Notes: generated from the sequence alone by a model not told the origin. Shown: positions 41,529 to 50,639, counted from the first letter of the stretch. The stretch is DNA of 59,195 bases from Deltaproteobacteria bacterium (GCA_021817825.1 JAKAFS010000009.1:1-59195); one strand, 5' to 3'. Numbers and translations are program-made.

Positions 41529-42725
41529 TTACAGAACTGCGGCGGCCTTCTCGATCCCCTTCTTGATCGCCTTGAGCTGGGCGGCGGTCATCTTCACATT
41601 CACCCCCATGACGAGCGTCCGGCCGAGGAGATCCTCCGCCTTGGGGATCGACTTGCGGCTGTAGGTCACCTTCCGGTTCCTAGGATCGGTGAAGGGGCTC
41701 TTCGTCTGGGCCGTCGACTTGGCCAGGAAATGCTCCCAGTTGGGGACATAGTGCCAGAAGTTTTCTTTGAAGATGGTCGTCCCGATCCCCCCATCCGCCA
41801 GGGCCTTCTGGAAGGCCTTCGCCTTTTTCTCCGTCGGGAGGTTGAAGGCCAGATGGGTCGCCGAATCGCCCGCAGGATCGGGCACGGCCCTAAACTTCAG
41901 CCCCGGGATCGGGGCGAGGAAGGCCTCGATGGCGGCCTTGTTCTTCCGCTGGGCCGCCAGGACCCGGTTGAGCTTCTTGAGCTGGGCGATGCCGATCCCG
42001 CCCTGGATCTCGTTCATCCGGTAGTTGATGCCGAGGATCGTTCGGCCGTCGAAGGCCCGGTGGACCGTGGAGAGATGATCGTGGCCGTGGTCGTGGTACC
42101 ATTCGGCCCGGTGGTAGAGATTGAGGTCGTCGGTCAGGATCATGCCGCCTTCGCCGGTGGTGATCGTCTTGTAGTGGTCGAAGCTGAAGATCCCCATCTG
42201 GCCGAAGGTGCCGGTATACTTGCCCTTGATGCTCGCCCCGCAGGCCTGGGCGTTGTCTTCCAGGACCAGGAGCTTGTGTTTCTTGGCCACCTTCATGATC
42301 TTGTCCATCCGGGCCGGCGCGCCGCACATGTGGACCGGGATGATCGCCTTGGTCCGCGGCGTGATCTTGTTCTCGATGTCGTCGGGATCGAGGTTGAGCG
42401 TATCGTCGATGTCGGCCATGACCGGCATGGCGCCCACCTCCAGGACCGCCTCGTAGGTGGCCATGAAGGTGAAGGCCGGACAGATCACCTCGTCGCCGGG
42501 GCCCACGTCGAGGGCCGTAAGGGCGATGACGAGGGCCGCCGAGCCCGAGGTCACGCCGAGGGCGTATTTGGACCCGAAATATCTGGTGAAGGCCTTCTCG
42601 AAGTCCCGGACCTTCCAGATCCCCTGCCGTTCCTTATCGAGGGAGTAACGGGCAAAGATCCCCGTCTTGAAGAGCACCTCGATCTCCTTCAGTTCTTCCT
42701 TACCGATCAGTTCCGCACCGGCCAT
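41529..42725 (-). CDS. kdnA: 8-amino-3,8-dideoxy-manno-octulosonate (Kdo8N) transaminase, KdnA-like DegT/DnrJ aminotransferase
   Basis: Pyridoxal-phosphate sugar aminotransferase of 398 residues. Family marks are TSGSAALVIALTALDVGPGD, LVLEDNAQACGASIKG and the cofactor lysine in FSFDHYKTITTGEGGMI. The segments DHGHDHL, GINYRMNEIQGGIGIAQLKK, DPAGDSATHLAFNLPTEKK and FWHYVPNWEHF recall KdnA of Shewanella, which aminates C8 of oxidised Kdo, more than the UDP-sugar aminotransferases. The partner oxidase gene kdnB lies 52 bases upstream, and kdsB and hldD follow on the same strand. The ATG follows AAGGAGG. Subfamily by recall, not by a search. Confidence 0.8.
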   Translation of the reverse strand: MAGAELIGKEELKEIEVLFKTGIFARYSLDKERQGIWKVRDFEKAFTRYFGSKYALGVTSGSAALVIALTALDVGPGDEVICPAFTFMATYEAVLEVGAMPVMADIDDTLNLDPDDIENKITPRTKAIIPVHMCGAPARMDKIMKVAKKHKLLVLEDNAQACGASIKGKYTGTFGQMGIFSFDHYKTITTGEGGMILTDDLNLYHRAEWYHDHGHDHLSTVHRAFDGRTILGINYRMNEIQGGIGIAQLKKLNRVLAAQRKNKAAIEAFLAPIPGLKFRAVPDPAGDSATHLAFNLPTEKKAKAFQKALADGGIGTTIFKENFWHYVPNWEHFLAKSTAQTKSPFTDPRNRKVTYSRKSIPKAEDLLGRTLVMGVNVKMTAAQLKAIKKGIEKAAAVL

Positions 42726-42777
42726 AGCCTTAAACCTCCTTTGTCAGTCGGACCTTGCGCAGGCCCGTCCATTGAAT

Positions 42778-43926
42778 TTATGAGTACGCCTCCTGATAGA
42801 GCTCGACCATCTCCTCCTCGCTCATCCGGCAGGGGTTGTTGGCCAGGGGCCGGGCCACCGTCATGGCCACCTTCGCCAGCTCCGGGAAGTCCTCTTCCGG
42901 AACCTCCAATTCTTCGAGGGTCGTCATGACGCCGCAATCCTCGATCAACGACTCCACCGCCTCGATGGCCAGAACGGCCGCTTCCCGGACCGGCAGGTCA
43001 TCGACGATCTCGCCCATCACCTCGGCGATATCGACGAACTTCTCCAGATTGCCCGGCAGGTTGAAGTTCATCACCGGCAAAAGCATGATCGTGTTGGCCA
43101 GACCGTGGGAGATCCCGTACTTCCCGCCCAGGGGGTAGGAGAGGGAGTGGACCGCCGTCACGCCGGCGTTCGCGAGCCCCAGGCCCGCATAGAGGCTCCC
43201 GAGGAGCATCGCCTCGCGGGCCTCGATGTTCGTCCCGTCGTGAACCGCGGTCCGCAAATTTTCGGAAATGAGTCGGATCGCCTCCAGGGACATCATCTCG
43301 CTCATCGGCGAGGCGTTGACCGAGGTGTAGGATTCGATGGCGTGACAGAGGGCGTCGATCCCCGTGGCCGCCGTGGGGTGGGGCGGCAGGGAGAGGGTCA
43401 GTTCCGGATCGAGGAGGGCCACTTCCGGATAGAGGTAGGGGCTGTTCATTCCCTCCTTCTTCTTGAGCTTCTTCCTGATGAAGACGGCCGTGAAGGTCAC
43501 CTCGCTCCCGGTGCCTGCCGTGGTCGGGATCATGATCTTGGGAAGTCCCGGACCGGGGACCTTGTTCAGCCCCAGGTAATCCTCGGCCTTCCCTTTATTC
43601 GCTGCCAGGACCGCGATCGCCTTGCCCAGGTCCATGGCGCTGCCGCCGCCGATGCCGACGACGCCGTCGCATTTCTTCGTCAGGGCGAGTTTCGCCCCCT
43701 CGTCGGCCAGTTCCAGCCGCGGTTCCGGTTCGGTCTTGTCGAAAATGACGCACTTGCTTCCCAAAAGGTCGGTCACCTTCTCCCTAAATCCCGTCTCCGC
43801 CAGACTCCGATCGAGAACGATCAGGGGCCGGGAGATTTTTTCTTCCGAAAGAACCGTCGGCAGGGAAGCAAAGGTTCCCCTTCCGAAGACGATCCGCTTG
43901 GCACCGGTAAAGGAAAATGTTTTCAT
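42778..43926 (-). CDS. kdnB: Kdo 8-oxidase, KdnB-like iron-containing alcohol dehydrogenase
   Basis: Metal-dependent alcohol dehydrogenase of 382 residues. N-terminal nucleotide-binding part has GIGGGSAMDLGKAIAVLAAN and TTAGTGSEVTFTAV; metal ligands are in GIDALCHAIESYTS and in AVHSLSYPLGGKYGISHG. On its own this would be a generic alcohol dehydrogenase. Directly upstream of a KdnA-like aminotransferase gene and beside kdsB, the role as 3-deoxy-manno-octulosonate 8-oxidase is the best reading. The ATG follows GGAG with normal spacing. It is the first gene of this - strand transcript. Confidence 0.75.
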   Translation of the reverse strand: MKTFSFTGAKRIVFGRGTFASLPTVLSEEKISRPLIVLDRSLAETGFREKVTDLLGSKCVIFDKTEPEPRLELADEGAKLALTKKCDGVVGIGGGSAMDLGKAIAVLAANKGKAEDYLGLNKVPGPGLPKIMIPTTAGTGSEVTFTAVFIRKKLKKKEGMNSPYLYPEVALLDPELTLSLPPHPTAATGIDALCHAIESYTSVNASPMSEMMSLEAIRLISENLRTAVHDGTNIEAREAMLLGSLYAGLGLANAGVTAVHSLSYPLGGKYGISHGLANTIMLLPVMNFNLPGNLEKFVDIAEVMGEIVDDLPVREAAVLAIEAVESLIEDCGVMTTLEELEVPEEDFPELAKVAMTVARPLANNPCRMSEEEMVELYQEAYS

Positions 43927-44013
43927 GGCGTTCGCTCCATTGTTTGGTTATTGGTATTTTTCGTGTTCATACGGGGCTGACTCAGGAATGTCAAGCATTT
44001 TCAGCCAGAAGGG

Positions 44014-44769
44014 CTATCGTTTCTCGCCCGGACCCTCAGTCCCGCGCACCTTGTGATCGCCGTACCATTCGATCTGCCGGCAGATCCCGCGGAGGATCTT
44101 CACCTCCCGGGCCTGGAGGGTCGTCCGGGCCAGGAGGCGGCGGATGTGCATCATCCAGTAGTCGGGGTTCTCGGGGTTGAGAAAGCCGATGGCCTGGAGG
44201 GTCTCCTTGAGGGTCTGGTACATCAGCTCCAGTTCCCGGGTGCCGGCCAGTTTCCCGGCCACGGGGGTTCCCTTGTCCATCCGGGCGACGAAGAGTTCGT
44301 AGCAGAGGACCATTACCGCATGGGAGAGATTCAGGGACTTGAACCCCGAGGTGGGGATCGCCACGATCGTCTGGCAGAAGCGCAGGTCGTCGTTGGAAAG
44401 CCCGCGGTCCTCGGGGCCGAAGAGAAGGGCGATCTCGTTTTTCTGAGAGAGGCCGACCAACTGTTCGGCCATCTGCCGCGGCGCGACCACCGGTCCCCGG
44501 CCCGAGCCGACCCGGGCCGTGGTGCCGACGACCCAGGTAAAGTCCGCCAGCGCTTCGGCGAGGGTATCGAAATGGCGGATCCCGGCCACGATTTCCTTGG
44601 ATTCGTGGGTGGCCATCTGGCGGACCGCCTCGTCGTCGAGGTCGCGATTTCCCACGACGATCAGTTTACCGATCCCCATATTGTTGGCGCAGCGGGCCGC
44701 CGAGCCGACGTTGCCGGGAAATTTCGGACCCTTTAAAACAATCGTGACATTGTCGAGCTTGACGTTCAT
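44014..44769 (-). CDS. TrmJ-like SPOUT RNA 2'-O-methyltransferase
   Basis: Protein of 251 residues of the TrmH/SpoU family, closest to TrmJ (tRNA Nm32). The three SPOUT motifs are present: KFPGNVGSAARCANNMGI near residue 16, ALLFGPEDRGLSNDDL near 113, and IPTSGFKSLNLSHAVMVLCYE near 137. A C-terminal extension follows, as in TrmJ, with MMHIRRLLART. The stop and the next gene leave only a short gap; the protein starts 12 bases after the phospholipase gene. Confidence 0.9.
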   Translation of the reverse strand: MNVKLDNVTIVLKGPKFPGNVGSAARCANNMGIGKLIVVGNRDLDDEAVRQMATHESKEIVAGIRHFDTLAEALADFTWVVGTTARVGSGRGPVVAPRQMAEQLVGLSQKNEIALLFGPEDRGLSNDDLRFCQTIVAIPTSGFKSLNLSHAVMVLCYELFVARMDKGTPVAGKLAGTRELELMYQTLKETLQAIGFLNPENPDYWMMHIRRLLARTTLQAREVKILRGICRQIEWYGDHKVRGTEGPGEKR

Positions 44770-44781
44770 CTGTGAGCTTTC

Positions 44782-46152
44782 CTACTTTTCCTTCGGACTG
44801 GGGTCCAGGACCGCCCGGACGTAGCCGCGGCCGGAAGTGCCAAAGGGCTCCAGCAACGTCCGGGCAAGCAGGGTCAGCCGGTCTGCCGCGTTTTGCCCCC
44901 GTTCCTGAACGACCCGCTCCACGATTTGCTCCCGCTCCGGCGACGACCCGAGCTCGAAGGCGGGATCGGAAACGAATTTTTGCGGCATGGCCTCTTCCAG
45001 GAGGCGGTCGGTCTCGTCGGCTTTGGCATGGGCCCCTTTGGCCACCACCTCCCGGGGGGCCCGGTCGGAGTAGGGCAGCCCCTCCGGCGCATTCGCCAGG
45101 GCGGCCAGAATGGGATGCCCCGTCTCGCCTTGACCGTAGGCCCGCTGTAGGACGACATGCACGAACTTCTCCAGGGCCGTGTGGCGGTTGGAGACCAGTT
45201 GGACCGCGTCGTTCTTGGGGCCCTGGACCCCCACCATGTCGATCGTGTTGATCCAGAGGGCGTAGACCGTGCTCACGCCGGGCAGGACCGTGGCGTGGTA
45301 GGGCTGGGCCAGATCGGCCAGGTAATGGAGCCCCAGGCCTGTAAAGCGCCATCCCCAGTAGGGGTGTCCCGTGGCAAAGGCGAAACGGGCCAGACTCTTG
45401 TAGAGATGGATCCGGTACTCGGGGAGGGTCTTCTTCAGGAAGCCGGCGAGCAGATTGACGATCGGAGCTTCATGGTAGAACCCCATGTGAAAGGGGGCCT
45501 GGCTGCCGTACTCCAGGTTCGGGTTGCCGAAGGGCTGGGGACCGAAGCCATAGGTCTTGCCGAACTCCGTCTGATTGTCCGTAAAGAGGCCGATGTCCAG
45601 TCCCAGGAGGTCGGGCTCGTCGCTGGCCGAAACCGCGATTGCCAGGGGCCGCAGCCGCTCGCCCGGGGCGACGGCGAAAAAGGCGGTCTTGGCCCAATCG
45701 GCGGTATCGGCAAGAAAGCTGATCTCGGCGGGGCGCAGGGTCCGGCCGCCTGGGGCGGTCGACCCGGGCGGCTGCTGGAGGTAGAGGGCAAAGGCGGCCC
45801 GGGGGTTGATCCGGATCGCCCGGCAGAACCGCGCCCTGAGCGTGGCCGGATCCCCGCCGGCCTTGAAGGTAAGCGACTCCGGCAGGGGCGGGTACCAGGT
45901 CAGGTGACCCTTGGCCCAGGTCTCCTCGGCGGCGAGCAGCACGGCCAATTTTTCCCCCTCGGCGGCCAGGAACGCCTCGATCGGTTCCACCGCCACCGGC
46001 GCGGCGCCGGTCACCTCGGGCAGGGCGTTCAGGACGGGGTAGGTGACGAGCGGATGTTCGCTCCAGGCCAAGAGCCCGGCGGGCGAAAGGAGGCTCGCCA
46101 GGACGGCCAGCAGCGTGATAGTCCCTTTTCCGGTTTTCAGAATCCGATGCAT
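44782..46152 (-). CDS. Secreted zinc-dependent phospholipase C/P1-nuclease-fold protein
   Basis: Protein of 456 residues with a signal peptide (MHRILKTGKGTITLLAVLA, then SLLSPAGLLA) predicted to be cut before Trp30. In zinc phospholipases C the new N-terminal Trp is itself a zinc ligand, so WSEHP at the mature start is telling. The histidine/aspartate ligand block is GLGLHYLADLAQPYHATVL. Residues after about 370 form a low-complexity helical tail. The ATG at 46152 follows AAGGAGG with a 6-base spacer; an earlier in-frame start at 46260 would hide the signal peptide. Phosphodiester substrate unknown: phospholipid or nucleic acid. Confidence 0.78.
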   Translation of the reverse strand: MHRILKTGKGTITLLAVLASLLSPAGLLAWSEHPLVTYPVLNALPEVTGAAPVAVEPIEAFLAAEGEKLAVLLAAEETWAKGHLTWYPPLPESLTFKAGGDPATLRARFCRAIRINPRAAFALYLQQPPGSTAPGGRTLRPAEISFLADTADWAKTAFFAVAPGERLRPLAIAVSASDEPDLLGLDIGLFTDNQTEFGKTYGFGPQPFGNPNLEYGSQAPFHMGFYHEAPIVNLLAGFLKKTLPEYRIHLYKSLARFAFATGHPYWGWRFTGLGLHYLADLAQPYHATVLPGVSTVYALWINTIDMVGVQGPKNDAVQLVSNRHTALEKFVHVVLQRAYGQGETGHPILAALANAPEGLPYSDRAPREVVAKGAHAKADETDRLLEEAMPQKFVSDPAFELGSSPEREQIVERVVQERGQNAADRLTLLARTLLEPFGTSGRGYVRAVLDPSPKEK

Positions 46153-46389
46153 TGAGTTCCTCCTTGCGACAGCCAAATGGCGCCGGTCGTTTTCCGGCAA
46201 TGGTGAGAAATCCGATGAATCCCCGGGGAAACCCCTAGCGCAGTTTTTTTTCCCGATCAAGCCTTAAGTTCGCTTTTCCTAAAAATTCTCTTGCTTTTGA
46301 AGTGCCCAAACGCATAAATATCCGCCTGTTCCTTGCCGGTGTCGGACTCGACGCGGCGTCCCGGCCATTTCTTTTCTGGAGGTGAAACG

Positions 46390-47187
46390 ATGATGAAGCG
46401 TCTGCTCGGCCTTTTGCTGGTTTGCCTGCTCTTTCTTTCCTCCTGCGCTCCCCAGTCCCCCCAGGGGGGAAAGTCTCCGAATTCGGGCCTCGGACTTGCC
46501 GCTCTGGGGCTCGTCAACCTGATTCTGTCGCCGATCCAGATCGCGGCCGGGGTTCTCCAGGGGATTGCGTCGGTCCCCTTCTATCTGAACATGAACCCGG
46601 AACAGATCAACGCGGGCCTCATCGCGGCCAATGCCAAGGTCACCCTCGACGACACCTACGAGTCGGCCTACGGCAAAAGGATCTCGGCGGTGCCGCAGAC
46701 CGGCGATACGGGAGAGGTCTTCCGGCGGATGAAGCACGCCTCGGAATACTTCCAGAAGGTGCTGACCCGTTACGGCGTCAAAGATGCGGGGCATTACTTC
46801 CTGACGAGCATCGACACGGCGAACAACCAGGGATACACCCTCTTTGCCGTCATCTATCGCCCCTCCGACTCGGTCACCGTGATCGACAAGTACGACGGAA
46901 AGACGGTGCGGACGTTCACGCGCGAGGACCGTCTCTATTATGAACCCTTTGCCAGGGATGCCCAGGGGCGCCCTTTGGATACGGTGATCGACTGGGCGGG
47001 ATTGGCCCGCGACTTCTACGCCACCCAAAAGGCACAGGCCGTTCTGATCACCATGGCGGCCAACGCGGTGGTGAACGAAAAGAGGAGTCTCGACTACTGG
47101 GATATCGAGAACCGCTGGATCGCCGGGGAATTCGAGGCGATCGTCGAGCAGCGGATGAACAGCGTCAAGAACAAGATGAAACTCTGA
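46390..47187 (+). CDS. Hypothetical lipoprotein
   Basis: Protein of 265 residues with a lipoprotein signal peptide: MMKRLLGLLLVCLLFLSSC, Cys19 being the lipidation site. The rest has a Gly-rich, partly hydrophobic segment (GLGLAALGLVNLILSPIQ) and a soluble domain ending in helices (VEQRMNSVKNKMKL). No family is recognised. The ATG at 46390 follows GGAGGTGA at ideal spacing; an earlier in-frame start at 46333 is unlikely. A possible promoter TTGCTT (46291) and ATAAAT (46314) lies upstream. It converges with the DUF1566 gene after 13 bases. Confidence 0.8.
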   Translation: MMKRLLGLLLVCLLFLSSCAPQSPQGGKSPNSGLGLAALGLVNLILSPIQIAAGVLQGIASVPFYLNMNPEQINAGLIAANAKVTLDDTYESAYGKRISAVPQTGDTGEVFRRMKHASEYFQKVLTRYGVKDAGHYFLTSIDTANNQGYTLFAVIYRPSDSVTVIDKYDGKTVRTFTREDRLYYEPFARDAQGRPLDTVIDWAGLARDFYATQKAQAVLITMAANAVVNEKRSLDYWDIENRWIAGEFEAIVEQRMNSVKNKMKL

Positions 47188-47200
47188 GCGGGATCGGCGG

Positions 47201-48079
47201 TTATCGCATCGACCGGACGGCCTTGACGCAGGCGACGCAGATGTTGTCGGCCTGGTAATGGTCGCCGGCGACGGAGATCCCGCTCTTTTCCTCGCCGACG
47301 TAAACCTGTAGGGGACCTTCCTGGCTCTCGTCGCCGCTCCAGAGATACCAGCAATAGGGACGGGCATCGAAAAGAGGCGCCAGCTGGCTCTTCCTGCCGC
47401 CTTCAAGAGGCCGGCCGGGCGTCGCTTCCACCAGGGAGGAGATCTCCGGCAAGGTCGGCATCCGCCAGTCGTTCTGTCCCGCGAATCGGTCCCGGTTGAG
47501 CCGGTCCACATAGGCGTCGGCCTTGGCGAGGGAATCCGCCGATTCGTAAGAGAAGTGCCACATGAGGCCCGTCTTTACATCCATGACGGTGCCGTTTTCG
47601 TTGTTCACGTATTGGTTGTCGATGCTGCCCGGGAAGGTCTGCTTCCAGGCCTCGAAGGCCTCCTTGTAGCTGCGAAACCGGACGGGCTCGCTGCGCAGCT
47701 TCCCCCACAGCTTCCCCCGGTCCGTTCCGACCTGCACTTTGCCGGCAAAGACCACCTGGTAGGTCCCGTCGAGCTGGTATCCCATGTCGAGGATCTGGAA
47801 GCCCGGCAGGATGACGGCCTTGGCCCGGCTCTCCACCCAATCCCGCTTGAGGGTGAAGTTTTCGATCTCCGTGACGGCGGTCACCTCGGTCCCTGCCCGT
47901 TCGATGGCCTGGAGCTTGGCGTTCATGACCGCCACCGCATAGGCCGACTCCCGGGCCGTTTTGGGACCCTCGTAAATCCCTTTGATGAGAACATCCAGGG
48001 TCTCCGCCGGGCAGGCGAAGGGGGCAGATAGGAAAAGCAGGGTCGAAACGCAGATCGCCAGGCGCTTTTTTTTCGTCAT
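47201..48079 (-). CDS. Exported DUF1566-domain protein
   Basis: Protein of 292 residues with a signal peptide (MTKKKRLAICVSTLLFLSAP, cut near ACPAET). The N-terminal part, about 25-140, is unassigned. The C-terminal part, about 160-290, is a DUF1566 domain with VMDVKTGLMWHFSYES, AYVDRLNRDRFAGQNDWRMP and WYLWSGDESQ, a fold often seen in bacterial surface proteins. Starting at 48079 with GGGAGG upstream is preferred over 48109. Envelope location expected; function unknown. Confidence 0.82.
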   Translation of the reverse strand: MTKKKRLAICVSTLLFLSAPFACPAETLDVLIKGIYEGPKTARESAYAVAVMNAKLQAIERAGTEVTAVTEIENFTLKRDWVESRAKAVILPGFQILDMGYQLDGTYQVVFAGKVQVGTDRGKLWGKLRSEPVRFRSYKEAFEAWKQTFPGSIDNQYVNNENGTVMDVKTGLMWHFSYESADSLAKADAYVDRLNRDRFAGQNDWRMPTLPEISSLVEATPGRPLEGGRKSQLAPLFDARPYCWYLWSGDESQEGPLQVYVGEEKSGISVAGDHYQADNICVACVKAVRSMR

Positions 48080-48199
48080 AGGACGTGATCCTCCCGAAAG
48101 AATTCGCATCTCCCGATATTTCTCCTTAGGCGCTCCGGTAAAAGCCGCAGGAAGCGTGGAGGAGAAAGGCCGCCTTGCCCGTCAACGGACCGAAATTCA

Positions 48200-48865
48200 T
48201 CAGGGCTTCACCCAGCGGGCGGCGACAAAGGCCCCCGTTTCCTGCCCCTGTCCCGCTTTCTCGATCCGGTCGATCGCGGCGGGGTCCGCCTCCTTGCCGA
48301 AATGGACCGCCGTCCGGACGCCGCCGGCCAGAGGCGCCGCCTCCAAAAGCTGCCGGGGCGAACGAAACCAGACCTGGCTGAAAATCGATGACCGGTCGTG
48401 CCGCGCCTTTTCCAGACGCCGGACCGCCCAGGGGCTCAGGCTGTTGAGGGTGGCCACGACGACAATCCCCCCCGCTTTGGTCACCCGGAACAGTTCGGCC
48501 ACGGCCCGCTTCTCATCGGCGATGAACTCCAGGGCCGCCACGGAAACGGTCTTGTCGAAAAAGCCGTCCACAAAAGGCAGCGCTTGCATGTCGGCGACGA
48601 CCGCCGGGAAGGCCGTCTGCTCCGCGGCCCGGCGGAGCATGGGAAAGGCGATGTCGACCCCCGTCACTCGCGCCCCTGCGGCCAGAAAGGCCCGGGTGAA
48701 GATCCCCGTCCCGCTCCCGGCATCGAGGAGCCGATCGCCCGCCGCCGGCTGAAGCATATCCAGGACCAGAGCGCGCTCATAGCTCAGGACGGCCTTCCCC
48801 ACCGGCGTGGCGAACCAGCGGTCGTACCGTTCCGGCCAGTCGTCGAACCGCTGCCTTCGGGACAT
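48200..48865 (-). CDS. Class I SAM-dependent methyltransferase
   Basis: Protein of 221 residues of the UbiE/type 11 methyltransferase group. SAM-binding motif I is LLDAGSGTGIFTRAFLAAGA, followed by VTGVDIAFPMLRRA, DMQALPFVDGFFDKTVS and LFRVTKAGGIVVVATLNS. The start at 48865 follows GGAGGG; a longer in-frame start at 48982 adds Gly/Ala-rich unconserved residues. The substrate is not evident from the neighbours. Confidence 0.88.
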   Translation of the reverse strand: MSRRQRFDDWPERYDRWFATPVGKAVLSYERALVLDMLQPAAGDRLLDAGSGTGIFTRAFLAAGARVTGVDIAFPMLRRAAEQTAFPAVVADMQALPFVDGFFDKTVSVAALEFIADEKRAVAELFRVTKAGGIVVVATLNSLSPWAVRRLEKARHDRSSIFSQVWFRSPRQLLEAAPLAGGVRTAVHFGKEADPAAIDRIEKAGQGQETGAFVAARWVKP

Positions 48866-49102
48866 TTTCCCTCCGCCATTTCCCAGCGCTGCGCCGGGAT
48901 CTTTGGCCCCATGCCCCTTTCGGGCAATAGGGGCACTGAACGCCTGTGCCCGCTTGTATACCGATTCGCCGGACCGATGCAACGATAAAATGCGCCCTGC
49001 AATCGCCGGAAACGGGCGAACGGCTTCCTTTGAAAGGCCCGGCGCTTAAGAAGGGCAAGGAATGTATTGACAGAAGGACGGCTCTTCTGTCACAAGGCTG
49101 CC

Positions 49103-49771
49103 ATGGAAGATTCTTTGCGCCAAAACCTCTCCCTGGGAGCGGCGGAAATCGGCCTTACGCTCGATCCCGCGGCCCTGGACCTCTTTTCCGCTTACCAACG
49201 GGAGCTCCTGCTCTGGAACCAGAGGATCAATCTCGTTTCGGATAAGTCCTCCCGGGAGATCGTGATCCGCCATTTTCTCGATTCCCTGACGGTGGTTCCC
49301 TGGATTGCCCGTCCGGAAGGCATGGCCATCGATCTGGGAAGCGGCGCCGGTTTTCCGGGCATTCCCCTGCAAATCGCCCTGCCGCAGCTCCAGATGACGC
49401 TGGTGGAATCCTCCCGGAAGAAGTCTTCATTTTTACAGCACATTGTCCGGACCCTCGGCCTTTCGCAGATCACGGTGATCCGGGAACGGGTCGAAGCCCT
49501 GATCGGGGAAAAGAGCTGCGCCGGCTCCTTCGATACGGTGGTCTCCCGAGCCGCCTTCAAACTCCCGGAACTCATCCGGACCGCCGCCTTTTTCCTCAAA
49601 CCGGGCGGCCTGCTCATCGCCATGAAAGGCCCCGACCCGCAGGAGGAGATGGCAGAGGCCGGGGCGATCCTCGACGGGGTCGGTATGGCCCATGCGGCCA
49701 GCCATGACATCCCCTCACCATTGGAAAAAATAGCAAGAAAAATAGTCATTTATCAACGTGTTCCCCGTTGA
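49103..49771 (+). CDS. rsmG: 16S rRNA (guanine527-N7)-methyltransferase
   Basis: Protein of 222 residues (234 with a TTG start at 49067, which has AAGGA upstream and cannot be excluded). N-terminal LLLWNQRINLVSDKSSREIVIRHFLDS and SAM motif AIDLGSGAGFPGIPLQI are the RsmG/GidB hallmarks; SRAAFKLPELI and KGPDPQEE follow. It methylates N7 of G527 in 16S rRNA. Its place just before parA is the classic origin-region order. The stop lies inside a small inverted repeat, TCAACG 49753-49758 with CGTTGA 49766-49771. Confidence 0.93.
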   Translation: MEDSLRQNLSLGAAEIGLTLDPAALDLFSAYQRELLLWNQRINLVSDKSSREIVIRHFLDSLTVVPWIARPEGMAIDLGSGAGFPGIPLQIALPQLQMTLVESSRKKSSFLQHIVRTLGLSQITVIRERVEALIGEKSCAGSFDTVVSRAAFKLPELIRTAAFFLKPGGLLIAMKGPDPQEEMAEAGAILDGVGMAHAASHDIPSPLEKIARKIVIYQRVPR

Positions 49772-49781
49772 GCACGACGCG

Positions 49782-49811
49782 ACAAAAAACTTTTAAAATA
49801 AGATTTTTTGT
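49782..49811. repeat. AT-rich inverted repeat between rsmG and parA
   Basis: ACAAAAAA 49782-49789 and TTTTTTGT 49804-49811 flank the palindrome TTTTAAAA at 49791-49798, in otherwise GC-rich sequence. It may end the rsmG transcript or promote parA; an unwinding role near the origin is possible but unsupported. Confidence 0.4.
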
Positions 49812-49865
49812 GTTACCGTCAGCGCCACTTGGAAAATCACCGGGATGCTGGGATCGTTATGTTAA

Positions 49866-50639
49866 ATGATGCGTAAAATCATATGCATGGCAAACCAAAA
49901 GGGCGGGGTGGGCAAGACCACCACGGCGATTAACCTCGCAGCGTCTCTGGCGGCGGCGGAAAAGAGCACCCTGCTGATCGACTGCGATCCTCAGGGAAAT
50001 GCCACCAGCGGCATGGGGCTCTCGGAAGAGGTGATCGGGAAAAAGAACCTGTACCACAGCCTGATCGACCAACTTCCTCTCAAGGACGCCGTGGTCAAAA
50101 CCCAGATTTCCCATCTGGACCTGCTGCCGGCAAATCAGGACTTGGTCGGCATCGAGGTGGAATTCATCTCCCTGGACGATCGGGAAAAAAGACTCCGGAA
50201 TTTATTGAGGAATCTGGAGAAGGACTATGAATATATCCTCATCGATTGTCCGCCTTCTCTGGGATTTCTCACGGTCAACGCCCTGGTCGCTTCGGACTAT
50301 CTGATCGTGCCTTTGCAGTGCGAGTATTTCGCCATGGAGGGGCTGGGGCATCTGCTCCAGACGATGGGCAAGATCAAGGCCCGCTGGAACCCGACGCTGA
50401 CCCTGGGGGGAATTCTCCTGACCATGTACGACAACCGGAATCTGTTGTCGCGGCGGGTCAGCGAGGACGTGCGCAGCCATTTCGGGAACCGGGTCTTTCA
50501 GACCGTGATCCCCAGGAACGTGAGACTGTCGGAAAGCCCGAGCCACGGGCTGCCGATCATTCTCTACGATATCAAATCGCGCGGTGCCGTCTCTTACATG
50601 GAACTGGCCAAAGAGATCATCACCGACGGGAGACTCTGA
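49866..50639 (+). CDS. parA: Chromosome partitioning ATPase ParA (Soj)
   Basis: ATPase of 257 residues with the deviant Walker A motif at the N-terminus, NQKGGVGKTTTAINLAASLA, Walker B in YILIDCPPSLGFLTVNAL, and the family stretch VPLQCEYFAMEGLGHLLQT. It binds DNA non-specifically when ATP-bound and drives segregation of ParB-parS complexes. Two consecutive ATG codons (49866, 49869) are possible starts. Its TGA overlaps the ATG of parB. Confidence 0.96.
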   Translation: MMRKIICMANQKGGVGKTTTAINLAASLAAAEKSTLLIDCDPQGNATSGMGLSEEVIGKKNLYHSLIDQLPLKDAVVKTQISHLDLLPANQDLVGIEVEFISLDDREKRLRNLLRNLEKDYEYILIDCPPSLGFLTVNALVASDYLIVPLQCEYFAMEGLGHLLQTMGKIKARWNPTLTLGGILLTMYDNRNLLSRRVSEDVRSHFGNRVFQTVIPRNVRLSESPSHGLPIILYDIKSRGAVSYMELAKEIITDGRL

